64,000 nucleotides of DNA from Crotophaga sulcirostris (lineage: Eukaryota; Chordata; Aves; Cuculiformes; Crotophagidae): positions 329,674-393,673 of the forward strand of contig VYZB01000336.1 in assembly GCA_013397455.1 (NCBI GenBank), read 5' to 3'. Below, piece by piece: positions 23,626 to 35,564 of this stretch. The notes under the pieces are model-generated. The model was given only the letters and a program-made list of their open reading frames with translations, ran no database searches and was not told the DNA's origin. The position numbers and the translations under genes were made by a program. Every line of letters begins with the position of its first letter. Positions within the stretch are counted from its first letter, which is position 1.

Positions 23626-25119
23626 GGAGAAATCATCCATTTTTTATTGTTTTTCTCTCTAGTTATGCTGGGGTTTACTAGCCATGCTTTCAACTAATTT
23701 TGTCTTCAGGGCCTCGAAAGCTGTAACTCAGATCATTACATAGCTCTCAGATCATTGCATTCAGCTTAGTAAATAAATATGCAATTGCTAAGCAAGCAGA
23801 GATATTTGTGTTTATGTGGGGTTTTTTAATTGGAATATCTCAAACCGGATCTTATCTATAAGAAATAATGCAATAACACAGATTTAGTTGAAATAAAATT
23901 GCCATGACTTGTTCAAACACATTTTAAAGAGTGATAAATAAGTCACATAATTCCAGCAAGGATCCTTGCACCTATTCTGAGATAACAATGTCAAGTTGTA
24001 AATTGTAAATCTTACTTTTCCTTAACAGTAGCAGAGCTTTCTTTTTAATATGCATTGCAAACAACTGTTGACCAGTTACTGAATGGCTTTGATCTGTGAA
24101 AGAGGTGGAGTTGTGTACTCAGTGATGCAATTCCCTTTGCTCTCTGATGCCTGACTAGCATTTGAATAGAATTTCCCTTGTGAAAGAGCTCTAAGTGCTG
24201 TCTTTTCTTCACGGATCTGACAATAGCTCTACATTCACCTGCACGTTCATTTGTGTGTGGCTGTATATTTGAGAATCAGGGTCAAGACAGTTATTCATGC
24301 TTGATTCTTGTAGAATAACACTGTGGTTTGAAGGGGAGAAAAAAAATCTTCATGTCCAAGTGACAAACAAGTTTTGCATGATGTGTGTTTGTTAGCACTA
24401 AAATCAGTAATCTAAAAAATGTGGTTAATTCCTTCCTTTAGTCTTTCATTACACTACTTCAAAGATAATTTATTTCTTCTGCTCCTGAATGGTAACCTTC
24501 CACTAATTTCACTCTAGCTAAAGATACAATTATATGTGATGGTTGACACAATTCAATATGCAATGGATCAGGTCCTTTGTGCAGTGACAGTGCAGCCCTT
24601 TTTCAGCTGCTTGAATTTGGACCGTTTCCATCTCATGCATTGCCATGAGCAGTTCGGGCCTCTCTGACATTTTGTCTGACATTACTAAAGACTGGTAAAG
24701 CAGGGTTCCTTGGCAGCGGTTCTGCAGACTTCTCCAGTTAATGCTCAGGAGGAAGGGATGAGCCAGCTAAAAGACTGTATTTCCCATATAAAATAAGAGC
24801 TAAAGTCTTCATCTTGGATATATAAGAACTCATCTAGAAAGAAGTCTCCTGCAGATGCAGGCAGTGTCTCTGTTTCAAGTGCTAATGACAAAAAAAAAAT
24901 CATATTCACTCCTTTGAGCTACTATTTTGAAAATAGAAATTGAATATTGATTAGATAAATCAAGAAATTTTCTATTTTTTAAAATACAGGCCATGTCTGC
25001 TGGCTATGCTGCATGAATGAAGACTGCAAGATTGGCTACTTATTTTGTTTATCTGAACCATGTTTTGCCTTTTGTTCAAAATGTCTTATTTAGTACAGAT
25101 TTCTACTAATGTTCTTAAT
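23626..25119. other. Single-copy AT-rich intron
   Basis: 1.5 kb with no repeat family, exon or RNA gene recognised. Confidence 0.5.
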
Positions 25120-25945
25120 CAGGTGATCATCAAGTCCAACCGTACCTTTCCACTACTAAACCAAATACCTGAACACTTCATCTACCCATCTTTTAAACAC
25201 CTCCAGGGATTGTGACTCCACCACTGTAGTGGGCAGCCTCTGCCAGTGCCTCAGAACCCTTTGTGTGAAGAAATTTTTCCTGATGGGTAGTCTGAACCTG
25301 CCCTGGTGCAACTTGAGGACATTTCCTCTGATCCTATCACCTGTCACTTGGGAGAAGAGACCAACACCCACCACACCACAACCTCCTTTCAAGCAGCTGT
25401 AGACAGTGATAAAGTTTCCTCTCAGCTTCCTCTTCTCCAGGCTAAACAGCCCCAGTTCCCTCAGCCACCTTGCATAAGGCTTGCTCCCTAGCCCCTTCCC
25501 CAACTCCATTCCCTTTCTCTGGATATGCTTCAACCCCTCAATGTCTTTCTTAGAGCGAGGGGCCCAAAACTGAACACAGGATTTGAGGTGTGGGTTCACC
25601 AAAGCCAAGTACAGGGGCAGAATCACTTCCCTGGTCCTGCTGTCCATGCTGTTTCTGATACAGACCAGGGTACCTTTGGCCTTCTTGACCACCTGAGCCA
25701 CTGCCTGTCTGTGTTCAGCCTCTGTCAACCAGCACACACAGGTCCTTCTCTGCCAGGCAGCTTTCGAGACACTCTTCTCCAAGCCTGGAACATGGAATGG
25801 GGTTGTTCTTTTTCAAGTGCAAGACCTGACACTTGGCCTTGTTGAACCTCATACAACTGTTGATTGCAGCCCATCAATGTAGCCTGTATAGATCTCTCAG
25901 TAGAACCTCCCTACCCACAAGTGCAGGCATCTGAACTTGTTGCAG
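25120..25945 (-). mobile_element. CR1 lacking its terminal tail (group E)
   Basis: It starts within the 3' UTR (ATCATCAAGTCCAACCGTAC) without the usual tail repeats. It runs to about 25945 in the post-palm region. Confidence 0.9.
25156..25782 (-). pseudogene. CR1 ORF2 C-terminal fragment, open
   Basis: A 208-codon open frame on the minus strand carries the post-RT region of CR1 ORF2. It includes VKKAKGTLVCIRNSMDSR, then [25 protein letters not shown] and a natural-looking C-terminus. It lacks the RT palm and endonuclease. The open frame suggests a fairly young insertion, not a host gene. Confidence 0.85.
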
Positions 25946-26817
25946 ATGTGTTGGTCTTAAGAAGGATCAAAAGTCAGGCCCTTCAGGGGAAATCCAGATC
26001 CTGCATATCCTAGCGGTGCACAGGTGATGCTTTGGGACTAGCAAGATCAAAGTGTTGCTAAATGGAAATCAATAAACATACAACTCTCTTGAACTCCTTA
26101 AGGAAGGCAAGTCAGGCATCTCCTGGCATTTGAAGAACTCTATAATGCTGCAGCGTTGGTAGCAGGCGAGAACTGCGGAGTCTCAGGGGCTGGATGGCAG
26201 ATAAGGCGATAATGATTCCTTGCACTGCAGGAACCCGTAAAATACATCTCTTTTTTTTTTTCTGCTTGTTGATCATTCAATTTCAGTGTATTCCTCTATA
26301 GGGTTTGCCCCTTTTAAAGCTACGTTTGATATGAAGCTGTTATATACTTCAGTGGAGTCCCTTGTACACTACAGATGTACAGCGGCTGAATTATCTACCA
26401 CAGTCTGGATGCTTCTGGCTTAAACCCTTCCAGAGGTGGCCACACCTCTGTTTCCTAAAGAATTTGTCCAAAAACATTTTGCTATCATTGTCTGTTTTTC
26501 TGTTCACGGATGGTGAATGATGCTTCATCCTGCCAGGTACAATAAATCACGGCTTAAGTGGGAATGCATGGGAAGGATTGGTGCAGGGAAGAAGAGGACT
26601 GCTTTGTAACCCCGAACATGCTGTCCACTAAGCAAATAAGGCAGATTTAGGTAATTATCTATTCATTAGGTAGAAGTCTACTTACCTAAGTAGGTGCTGG
26701 ATTACCTGTATATAGCCGGGTCGTGCCTGTTTATTGCTGTTTTTCCTGTGGAAAAAGGACCACTTCACAGAATTTAAGACTTTGCTCCTTCCCCAACCTA
26801 TAGAAAGGTGGCTGGAT
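25946..26817. other. Single-copy intron
   Basis: It contains a T-run near 26251. Nothing else is recognised. Confidence 0.5.
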
Positions 26818-26988
26818 TCATAGAAACATAGAATGATTTGTGTTGGAAGGGATCTCAAAGCTCATCCAGTTCCAACTCCCTGCCATGGGGGTTTTTAGCT
26901 TAAAACCATTACCTATGTCCTATCCCTGCATTCATTGACAAAGAACCCTTCCCCGGCTTTCCACTAAATTCTATGTGGCTCTAGAATA
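26818..26988 (-). mobile_element. CR1 3' end with internal deletion (group A)
   Basis: The inverted tail and about 50 bp of UTR are followed, at about 26888, by sequence that normally lies some 200 bp further in (ATTACCTATGTCCTATCC). An internal segment is missing. Confidence 0.85.
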
Positions 26989-27197
26989 GCTTAAATGAAA
27001 TCCTGTTAGTTTATCTCCTGTGAAATTACGTAGGCTAATTCCACTAGGGCATGATGAAGAATTTGGTGCTTTTCATGGATAAACTCACGCAATTAGTGAA
27101 TGAAATGCCTTCAGGTGAAGAACAAACAGCCAGTAAGGATGTCTTGCAACATTTAGGTGAAACATCAATGTGTAGATTGGTTCTAACTTTTAGACTT

Positions 27198-27345
27198 CAT
27201 AGAATGGTTTGGGTTGGAAGTGACCTTAAAACCCATCCAGTTCCCATCGCCCTGCCATGGGCATGGACACCTTCCACTGGATGAGGTTGCTCAAAACCCC
27301 ATCCAACCTGGCCTTGAACACCTGTAGGCATGAGGCATCCATGAA
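27198..27345 (-). mobile_element. CR1 3' end (group A)
   Basis: The inverted tail TCATAGAATGGTTTGGGTTG is followed by about 130 bp of 3' region. Confidence 0.9.
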
Positions 27346-27839
27346 TTCTGCCAAACTTCTATCACAACTCTCCTCCAAAAGTGATGAACGCCCAGTTTTG
27401 AAGTTGTCTGGTCTGTACCTTTCCACGGTGTTTATCAGCTGAGCAACTACGGTTTTACCAGGGGTTCTTTCTTAAAAGGGAAGAAACTGGCCCCTTTCAT
27501 GAAATTTTCGTAGTTACCGTGTGTTCCACCTGCCCCAGGAAATCCAACATCCCCAGCTCTGGGGACATCCTCTGGCTTTGCTGGAAAGTTGTTGGCTGTA
27601 GGGAAAGAGACACCTTCCTTTCTATTTGAAAGTAGTGGCCAAACAATAAGGAGCTGACAAGCTGATCAGCTTGTGAGAGAAGTGCTTTGTTTTGGAATGT
27701 TCATCATGGATGTTTGGCTCAGATGCAACAATCCTGGAAGTGAACTTCTTTTCTATCAGTTGATAAAGATTTGTTTGAAGATGTTTAAACAAAACACTAT
27801 TTTGCATTAAAAATGTTATGACTTTCCCTCTAAATTAGG
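27346..27839. other. Single-copy intron
   Basis: Nothing recognised. Confidence 0.5.
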
Positions 27840-28086
27840 GAAAGAGGGGAGACTTATATGAGATCTTAGGTAGAAATGTTTTCCTGTGAGAGTGGTGAGG
27901 CTTTGGGGCACAGGCTGACCACAGAAGTGGTGCATGTCCCATCCCTGGAGGTGTTCAAGGGCAGGTTGGATGGAGCTTTATGCATCCTGATCCAATGGGA
28001 GGTGTTCCTGCCCATAGAAGGGGGGTTGGAACTGGGTGATCTTTAAGGTCCCTTCAAACTCAAATCATTCCATGATTTTATGATTT
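27840..28086 (+). mobile_element. CR1 3' end (group A)
   Basis: It begins at the RGETYMRS-like C-terminal block and ends in ATTCCATGATTTTATG. Confidence 0.9.
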
Positions 28087-28577
28087 TTAATTTCTTTTCT
28101 CAATGTGTTTTATTGTGTTTTTTTTCGAGGATAGATTTTGGTTTGTTAAGATTTTTTCCTCTTAGGGGTGCACTGCGTCTTCCTCCCTTCTCCCTCCTCA
28201 AGATCTGGTTGGTGGTACGGGCTACAGTTGTACTACCTAGTTATTTGTTCACCAGTGCTTTGTCTTTTCTATGCATTTTTCAATAGTTTTACTGTTGACA
28301 ATTATTTGAGAAGTCTGGTTCCTCTCCCTGAGGCTATGGAGAAGGGATTATAGTAATCAGATGACAGCCAGAAACAAAGAAGGGTTTTGACTGAGGCTGT
28401 AGGTGAAGTGACAGTCCTGGTTGTCCCCAGGCTCCAGCCGTGTCCATGGGGCTGCCTTCAGAGCTCAGACAACCTGAACAAAAGCCATTGATTTCAGTCT
28501 GGGCCAGGAAAAAGGGACACCTGGATTAGAAGAGGGTAAGGTGTAAGCATCCTAGATTAATTTTTTTGATATTGCAA
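28087..28577. other. Single-copy intron
   Basis: It is T-rich at the left end. Nothing else is recognised. Confidence 0.5.
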
Positions 28578-28612
28578 CTTCACACAATTATTTGGTTGGA
28601 AAAGACCTTAGA
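28578..28612 (-). mobile_element. CR1 micro-tail (group B)
   Basis: TTTGGTTGGAAAAGACCTTA is the reverse complement of the group B 3' end. It abuts a plus-strand CR1. Confidence 0.5.
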
Positions 28613-28671
28613 GATAAAAAGTTCATGCCTACTATTGAGAAAGGGGTAGTGGTCCAAGCCGTACTCCTCCG

Positions 28672-29127
28672 AGGAGAAGCGTGCAGAGAAGGGCAACGGA
28701 ACTGGGAAAGGGTTTGGAACACAGATGTTATGGGGAGTGGCTGAGGGATCTGGGGCAGTTTAGTCTGGAAAAGAGAAGACTGAGGGGATACTTCATGGCT
28801 CTGTGCTGCTCCCTGAAAGGAGATTGTGGTGAGGTGAGTGCTGGTCTCTTCTCCCAAGTAACAACAGATTGAACAAGAGGAAATAGCTTCAAGTTGCACC
28901 GCACCAGGGGACGTTTAGATAAACTATGAGGAAAAATATCTTCACAGAAAGATTGGTGAAGCTCTGGAAGAGTCTGCCGATGGAAGTGGTGGAATCCTCA
29001 TTCCTTGAAGGGTTCAATCAAAGTGTAGATGTGTCAGCTGGGGACTTGATTTAGTAGGCATGGTGGTATTGGACTGGTTGTTGACTGAATGATTTTAGAG
29101 GTCTTATCCAACCTTCACAATTCTGTG
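28672..29127 (+). mobile_element. CR1 3' end (group B)
   Basis: It begins at the [18 protein letters not shown] block and includes [15 protein letters not shown]. It ends in AACCTTCACAATTCTGTGG. Confidence 0.92.
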
Positions 29128-29969
29128 GTAAGTTTTTCAGCAACAAGATGAAACTGGTAAGGGCTTATTCCCCCTGATCATATTTGTTTTGATGGATAGG
29201 TTCATTGCTCTAAGTAGTATTGCTTGCAAAAATCCCCTCCTACCACCATTGTAACTGTCATTTCCACTTTGTTCTCGGTTCAAACCAGGCATCTACCAGA
29301 CTGCTTAACTTTTCAGGTGTGGGGTGATGCATGTGAAGTTTGATGTTCTGGGGAAAAGTAGACTACAAAGATAAATTATTCCAAGGACAGCTGAAAATTT
29401 TATTGGCTAGCATTTTACTATCGGATTTGACTGTTGAATAATAACCTGGTTAGTCAGAAATAGGCTTGTCACTCAGCAGGTTGCAGGAGTTTTCAGCTTC
29501 TCTTAATTATGAAAAGACAGAATTTCCTCCTAGTAAAATCAGCTTTATGTAATACTTGTTCTCTAGGTTGTGTAACATTTAATGTATTCTACATATCCTT
29601 AAGACAATGTTATCTGGACTTATTTCGACACTTGTTGACTTAGCAAACCATGTATTTTCACTGTACTTAATTAAGAGAACTAGTGGACATTCAGTCTTAC
29701 GTAATATAGCAAGACCACACCCCACTCCACCCCTCGCCATGTACTTGCAATAGGGAATTAATGTAAAGGCTGTAGCCATGGAATAAAGAACCATTCCTTT
29801 TTTAAAAACTTAAGGTTACTTTGAAATTGTTTTATTTCAAAAAACCTTGCTTTTGTGTTTGCCTTTAGAGGTACTAAATCTGCATTTTGCAGACATACTG
29901 AGTGCACTGGTTTCCAAAAAAGGGCTTATGGGTGAATAACTATGTATTGCAGATCTTTAAAAGAGTACA
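29128..29969. other. Single-copy AT-rich intron
   Basis: Nothing recognised. Confidence 0.5.
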
Positions 29970-30038
29970 ATCATGGAATCATAGAATGGTTTGGATTGGA
30001 AGGGACCTTAAAGCCCATCCAGTTCCAGCCTCCCAAGA
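29970..30038 (-). mobile_element. CR1 3' terminus (group A), inverted
   Basis: About 70 bp of inverted CR1 tail lie immediately left of a plus-strand CR1. It can pair with the tail of that copy (about 30295-30358) as an inverted repeat. Confidence 0.85.
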
Positions 30039-30045
30039 AAAGTGC

Positions 30046-30362
30046 ACGTACAAGAAAGCTCAGGAGGGGCTCTTGATCAGGGAGTGCAGGAATAGGATGA
30101 GGGGAAACGGTTTGAAGCTGAAAGAGAGGAGATTGAGATGAGATCTTAGGAAGAAATTCTTCACTATGAGGGTGGTGAGGCCCTGGCACATGTTACTCAG
30201 AGAAGTCATGGCTGCCCATCCCTGGAGGTGTTCAGCGCCAAGTTGGATTGGTCTTTGAGCACCCTGTTCCAGTGTAAGTTGTCTCTTCCCATGGCAGGGA
30301 GCTGGAACTGGATGTTCTTTAAAGTTCCTCCCAACTGATCCCATTCCATGATTCTATGACTC
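30046..30362 (+). mobile_element. CR1 3' end (group A)
   Basis: It begins at the YKKAQEGLLIRECRNR-like block and ends in ATTCCATGATTCTATGAC. Confidence 0.9.
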
Positions 30363-30944
30363 TTAAGGAGATCTCATCATGAGTCCTACCTCTAAACCCC
30401 TTTGGTCAGTGGAAAATGATCAGCTTACTCTTCAGAAATCCACTCAACATTTGCCATTTTGAGCCCCTGACACGTTAAAGCTGTAATATAAATCATTTTA
30501 CTGAGAAGATCTACAGAATTATTTCACTTAACAGATCAGAAGTAGTCAAGTGATGACTTTTGGTACTTTGTTTTCTGTTATTTCCCCAGAGATCCCTCTC
30601 ATCCATCATTTTGTCTCTCCTAGGGCTTGTGGGTTCAGCTTTTTCGTATCTGTATTCTTTAAGCAATGTGACAGAGATCCAAAGGTTCAATGGTCGACAC
30701 ATTTGGCAGGATACTTCGTTATCTGTAGGGTCCTGGATGTGTCTCAGGTGTACATTCACACCCAACACTTTCTGTGTGCTACATAGGTTCCATAGCCCCA
30801 AAAAGGCTTTGTTTCTCACCTTGCTGTGGAAGCAGAAACTGGAAATGTTTTTGTAGCAAGGAGTGAAATTCAATTTCTGTATTTTATAGGCATGGAATTT
30901 TGAGTATATCAAAGTATTCCAGGACGTAATGCTGCAGTGATTTT
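30363..30944. other. Single-copy intron
   Basis: Short open frames exist on both strands (for example 133 codons on minus at 30511-30912). None resembles a known protein or has convincing splice context. Confidence 0.5.
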
Positions 30945-31497
30945 AAGCTCTACTCTGCTCTCATGAAACTCCACCTGGAGTATTGTCCAGTTCTGGAGTC
31001 TCCGACATGAGAAGGATGTGGAACTGTTGGAGTGGGTCATGGGAGGCCACGAAGATGACCTGAGGCCTGGAGCTTCTCTGCTATGAGGAAAGGCTGGGAG
31101 AATTGGGCTTGTTCAGCCTGGATAAAAGAAGGCTTCAGAGAGACCTTATAGCATCCTTCCAGTACCTGAAGGAAATCTACAAGAAAGATGGGGAGAGACT
31201 TTTTACAAGGACCTGTAGTGATAGGATGGCAGGGAATGGCTTTAAATTGGAAGGGGGAGGATTTAGAGTGGGCACTAGGAAGAAATTCTTCACAATAAGG
31301 GTGGTGAGACACTGGCACAGGTTGCCCAGGGAAGTTGTGGCTGCCCCATCCCTGGAGGTGTTCAAGGCTGGGTTGGATGGGTCTTTGAGCACCCTGATCA
31401 GTGTGAGGTGTCCCTGCCCCTGGCAGGGGAGTTGGAACTGGATGGGCTTTAATACCCCTTCCAACCCAAACCATTCTGTGATTCTATGATTATAAAT
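30945..31497 (+). mobile_element. CR1, 5'-truncated (group A)
   Basis: It begins at an LMKLHLEYCPVLES-like block. The C-terminal part (GLFSLDKRRLQRDL) is open from 31103 through the 3' UTR to ATTCTGTGATTCTATG. Confidence 0.92.
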
Positions 31498-32094
31498 CAT
31501 AGCTTGTCTTTGTAGAGAGCTGCAGATGATCAGTATTAGTGCTTTTGACTCAATGGTTTTCAGATCCTGCCATAAATTCTCCCTTCCCACTGTCCTACGG
31601 GTCGCCTCACTAAACTGTACACGATGCCATGAGCCATGTTCACCAGTTCTGCCCTGTGTAGTCAATTCTGCCTGAGTAAAGTGGGTGTCAACTACTGCCA
31701 GATGGTTCGAACTCATTCTCAGGGAGCCCAAATAACTGCTGCCCCATATCTTGTTGCAGTTGAACACAGAAATGTGAAGCAGGTATAAAACATTACCCGC
31801 CACATATTATCATAAACATATTTCTCCAAAGAATGATAAATTAATCAGTGGGAAACAAGGGAGACAATTATTCAGCATGATTAAAAGCAAACAAATGACC
31901 TATAATTGCCTTCCATAATTAAAAATTCACTACATATTAACATATTTTTATTATTGAGTTTATTAACACTTCATAAAATGGTGTAACGTGCATTACTGAT
32001 AGCTGCTTTATAATTGCAATATTTTAAGTTTTCAGCTCTAAGTATTTTTTTAAATGTGATTTATCATAAAGGGTGACAGGAATCTTTAATCAAA
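31498..32094. other. Single-copy AT-rich intron, possible conserved element at 31800-32070
   Basis: 31800-32070 is very AT-rich and dense in homeodomain-type cores (ATAATTGC, TAATTAAAA at 31917-31925). It has no repeat similarity. Confidence 0.45.
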
Positions 32095-32672
32095 AATGGT
32101 GAGGCCATCAGGAGCAGGGAAGTGTTTGTGGTCCTGTAGTCATTGTTGCTGGGGCCACACCTTGAATCATGTATTCAGTTTTGGACTCTCTGCTCCAAGA
32201 AGGATATTAAAAGGCTGAAGTATACCTGAAGAAGGAGAACAGGACTGGGAAGGATCTGGAGCACAGGGGTTCTGGGAGCAGCTGAGGGACCTGAGGCTGT
32301 TTAGTCTGGAAAAGAGGAGGCTGGTGGATGACGTTATGGTTCTACCTAAAAGGAGGTTGTAGTGAGATGGGTATTGGTCTCTTCTCCCAAGTAGCAAGTA
32401 ATAGGACAAGAGGAAATAGGCTTAAGTTGCACCAGGAGAGGTTAACATTGGGTATTAGGAAAAACAACTTTACGGAAGAGTAGTGAAGCTCTGGAAGAGG
32501 CTGCCCCAGGGCAGTAGTGAAGTCACCCTCCTGGAGGGGTTAAAAAGCCATGTAGATGTGTCACATGGAGACATCGTTTAATGGGCACAGTGTGGCTGGG
32601 GTAACAGTTAGACTTGATGATCTCAGAGTTTTTTTCCATCCTTAATGTGTCTATGATTCTATTCTATGATTT
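32095..32672 (+). mobile_element. CR1, 5'-truncated (group B)
   Basis: It begins at the GEAIRSREVFVVL-like block and ends in CTATGATTCTATTCTATG. It shares an unusual CTTTACGGAAGAGT segment with the inverted copy at 34044-34703. Confidence 0.92.
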
Positions 32673-33379
32673 TGAAACAGGATTTATTACTAAGGCAGAT
32701 AGAGGTGTTGGCTAGATGTCGTCTTCTGACTGTGTAGCTCTAGCTTTTAAGTCAGTGTCTGGCTATTCAAAGGACCCAGCAATGGAATATTTAATCCCAG
32801 ATTCTGGCCATTCTTTCTGATCTGTGTTATGTCTTTCTCAAAAAGGTATAACCACTGACTCCTGAAAGCTCCTGGCAGTGACAAGGCTGCTATATAACTT
32901 AATGTCTTTCTTCCATCCTATACATCCAAATACTGAATAGGTGGGCTCAAGCAGAGCTGTGAATGAATGGTATTGGTGACTTATACATTCCGAAGTACCT
33001 TAAATGCTGGATTGGTGGGTATTAACAGTAGTGGTGTGTACAGAAAATAAGAAACAAATTCAAACTTCTGGAGAGAAATGTTTTGGAGCTTGAGATTAGA
33101 CATCTGCCAAAGCAGGCTTACGTAGTTTTTTGAAAATACTGTTTAAGGATGCTCAAACCCTGTTCTGTGCCTAGCAGGGGCTTGGCTGAGGTAAGGAAGA
33201 GCAGCAGTTGTACCAGAAAGCAGTCGCTGAGCTGAAGCTCATCCTCCACCTCCATGGTCTGCCATTGAAATCTCTTGGATTGCTTGGGGTGCTGCTGTAA
33301 AATGTCTGTAACCTTAAATGTTAAAAAAAATTATTTAGCAAGCAAAATGGTTCTACCAGTAGAAATTATCAAAGGAAGT
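32673..33379. other. Single-copy intron
   Basis: Nothing recognised. Confidence 0.5.
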
Positions 33380-33593
33380 GTGATCAGCAGGTCAATGGAT
33401 GTGATTATGCCCCTCAACTCCACTCTGATGAGACCTCACCTAGAGTCCTGTGTTCAGTTCTGGAGTCCTCAGCACACAAAGGACAAGTATCTGTTGGAGT
33501 GAGTCTAGAGGAGGCCACAAAGTTGATCCGAGGGCTGGAGCATTTCCCATCCAAGTACAAGCAGAGAGAGTTGGCATTGTTCAACTTGGAAAG
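33380..33593 (+). mobile_element. CR1 internal fragment without 3' end (group A)
   Basis: It runs from the ISRSMDVIMPLNSTLMRPHL block to NLES-like sequence and stops without UTR or tail. Its 3' part has been lost. Confidence 0.88.
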
Positions 33594-34043
33594 TGAACTG
33601 TATTGAACATATGCATCTGCATATTTATATCCAGTTGCAGTTAAATCATAAAACAAACACAATGATAAACTTGTCTTGTGGTGTAAATTTGGTGTGATAT
33701 GATCAACAGCTACTCTTATAAGTCATTTTCCTTCAATTTTCTGAGGGTTTTTTTGAGCACTTGGGACATTTTCAACAGAATTTTTTGACATGACAGATTG
33801 TGTTGCTTTGAAGCTTAACTTCAAACTGCTTTTCTCTTGCATTCAAATATTATGTAACTGCAGATTTTGTTGTAACTAGATGTTTGTTACTACTCAAAAC
33901 ATATTTCTGTGCAATGAATGCAATTGCATTAAAGTAGCAGCAGTGACGCTGTGCATTGTGCTTGGAAAATACATATTTATCATTTGTAGTATCTGAGGAA
34001 GTAAAGGAAAGAAAAAATAGCATCTAGACATGTTTTCTTACAA
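33594..34043. other. Single-copy AT-rich intron
   Basis: Nothing recognised. Confidence 0.5.
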
Positions 34044-34703
34044 TCGTAGAAACAGAGTCATTAAAGTTGGGAAAGATCTCTGAGATCATCAACACAACAC
34101 CACGGTGCCTACGAAACCATCTCTCCATGTGACACATCTACATGGCTTTTTAACCCCTCCAGGAAGGTGATTTCACTACTGCCCTAGGGCACCCTCTTCC
34201 AGAGCTTCACCACTCTTCCGTAAAGCTGTTTTTCCTAATACCCAGTGTAAACCTCTCCTGGTGCAACTTGAGGCCATTTCCTCTTGTCCTATTACTTGCT
34301 ACTTGGGAGAAGAGACCAATACCCACCTCACTACAACCTCCTTTTAGGTAGTGGTAGAGAACCATAACATCATCCACCAGCCTCCTTTTTTCTAGACTAT
34401 ACAACCCCAGCTCCCTCAGCTACCTATAATAAGGCTTATTCACCAAAACCTTTGTCAGCCTCATTGCCATCCTTTTGACGTGCTCCAGCCCCTCAGTGTC
34501 TTTCCTGTATTGAAGAGCCCAAAACTGAACCCAGAATTCAAGGTGCAGCCTCACCAGCACTAACTATAGGGCACGATGCCTTTCTCTACTCCTGCTGGCC
34601 ACACCCTGGCTGATCCAAACCAGGATACTGGTGGTCTACTTGGCCACCGGGACACACTCATGCTCACCCCGCTGTCAACCAGCACCTGCAGTTCTTCTTC
34701 TTA
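34044..34703 (-). mobile_element. CR1, 5'-truncated (group B)
   Basis: The inverted tail is followed by 3' UTR, ORF2 C-terminus ([13 protein letters not shown] in the minus frame) and post-palm block up to CAACCAGCACCTGCAG. It is closely related to the 32095-32672 copy in opposite orientation. Confidence 0.92.
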
Positions 34704-35109
34704 CATCCTATTAAAATGGAACAAAGCATTCCTTGTTTCACTGTAAAGTGTCCTGAAAGCTGTGAGTTATGTGGTGATTTCAAGCAGCAACATCATCACC
34801 TGTGTGCTACAAATGGCGATCCTGCTCAACAGATGTATGGACAGGACTGTTGATCCACAAGTGGACTTGTAATAATCATGTTCTCATTCACTATCCGGCT
34901 TGTGGTTGTGTATTGTACTTTGTTGGTTACTTGTACTTGATTGAAAAAAAAAATGTTAAAAAACCTTCAGCATAAATCAATACTTAAATACTTTCAGTAG
35001 CTATTCTTTTTATTATAGCATTTTATATGAGCGCTGAAATCAGAACAGTGCAATATTGAAATATATTACATATACTATGTATAATAGAGAAATATAGAGC
35101 AATATAAAA
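34704..35109. other. Single-copy AT-rich intron
   Basis: Nothing recognised. Confidence 0.5.
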
Positions 35110-35290
35110 AAGAGAAAGAGTATCACAGTATCACACAGTATTACAAAGTTGGAAAGGTCGTTTGAGATAATTAAGTCCAACCTGTAACCCAACAGTAACA
35201 CTAACACCAACACCAACCCATAATCTAAACCATGACACTGAGTGCCTCATCCAATCTCCTCTTAAACGCCGCCAGGGACGGGGACTCCAC

Positions 35291-35560
35291 NNNNNNNNNN
35301 NNNNNNNNNNNNNNNNNNNNNNNNNNNNNNNNNNNNNNNNNNNNNNNNNNNNNNNNNNNNNNNNNNNNNNNNNNNNNNNNNNNNNNNNNNNNNNNNNNNN
35401 NNNNNNNNNNNNNNNNNNNNNNNNNNNNNNNNNNNNNNNNNNNNNNNNNNNNNNNNNNNNNNNNNNNNNNNNNNNNNNNNNNNNNNNNNNNNNNNNNNNN
35501 NNNNNNNNNNNNNNNNNNNNNNNNNNNNNNNNNNNNNNNNNNNNNNNNNNNNNNNNNNNN
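35291..35560. other. Assembly gap (270 N) inside the CR1
   Basis: The paralogous copy has 246 bp between the same flanks (18233-18478), so the gap is 24 bp longer than the sister predicts. Confidence 0.99.
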
Positions 35561-35564
35561 CTCC

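Noticed and set aside
30511..30912. A 133-codon minus-strand frame as a novel gene
   Set aside because: No known motif, no splice or promoter context, antisense to DCC, and such a length is expected by chance in 64 kb.
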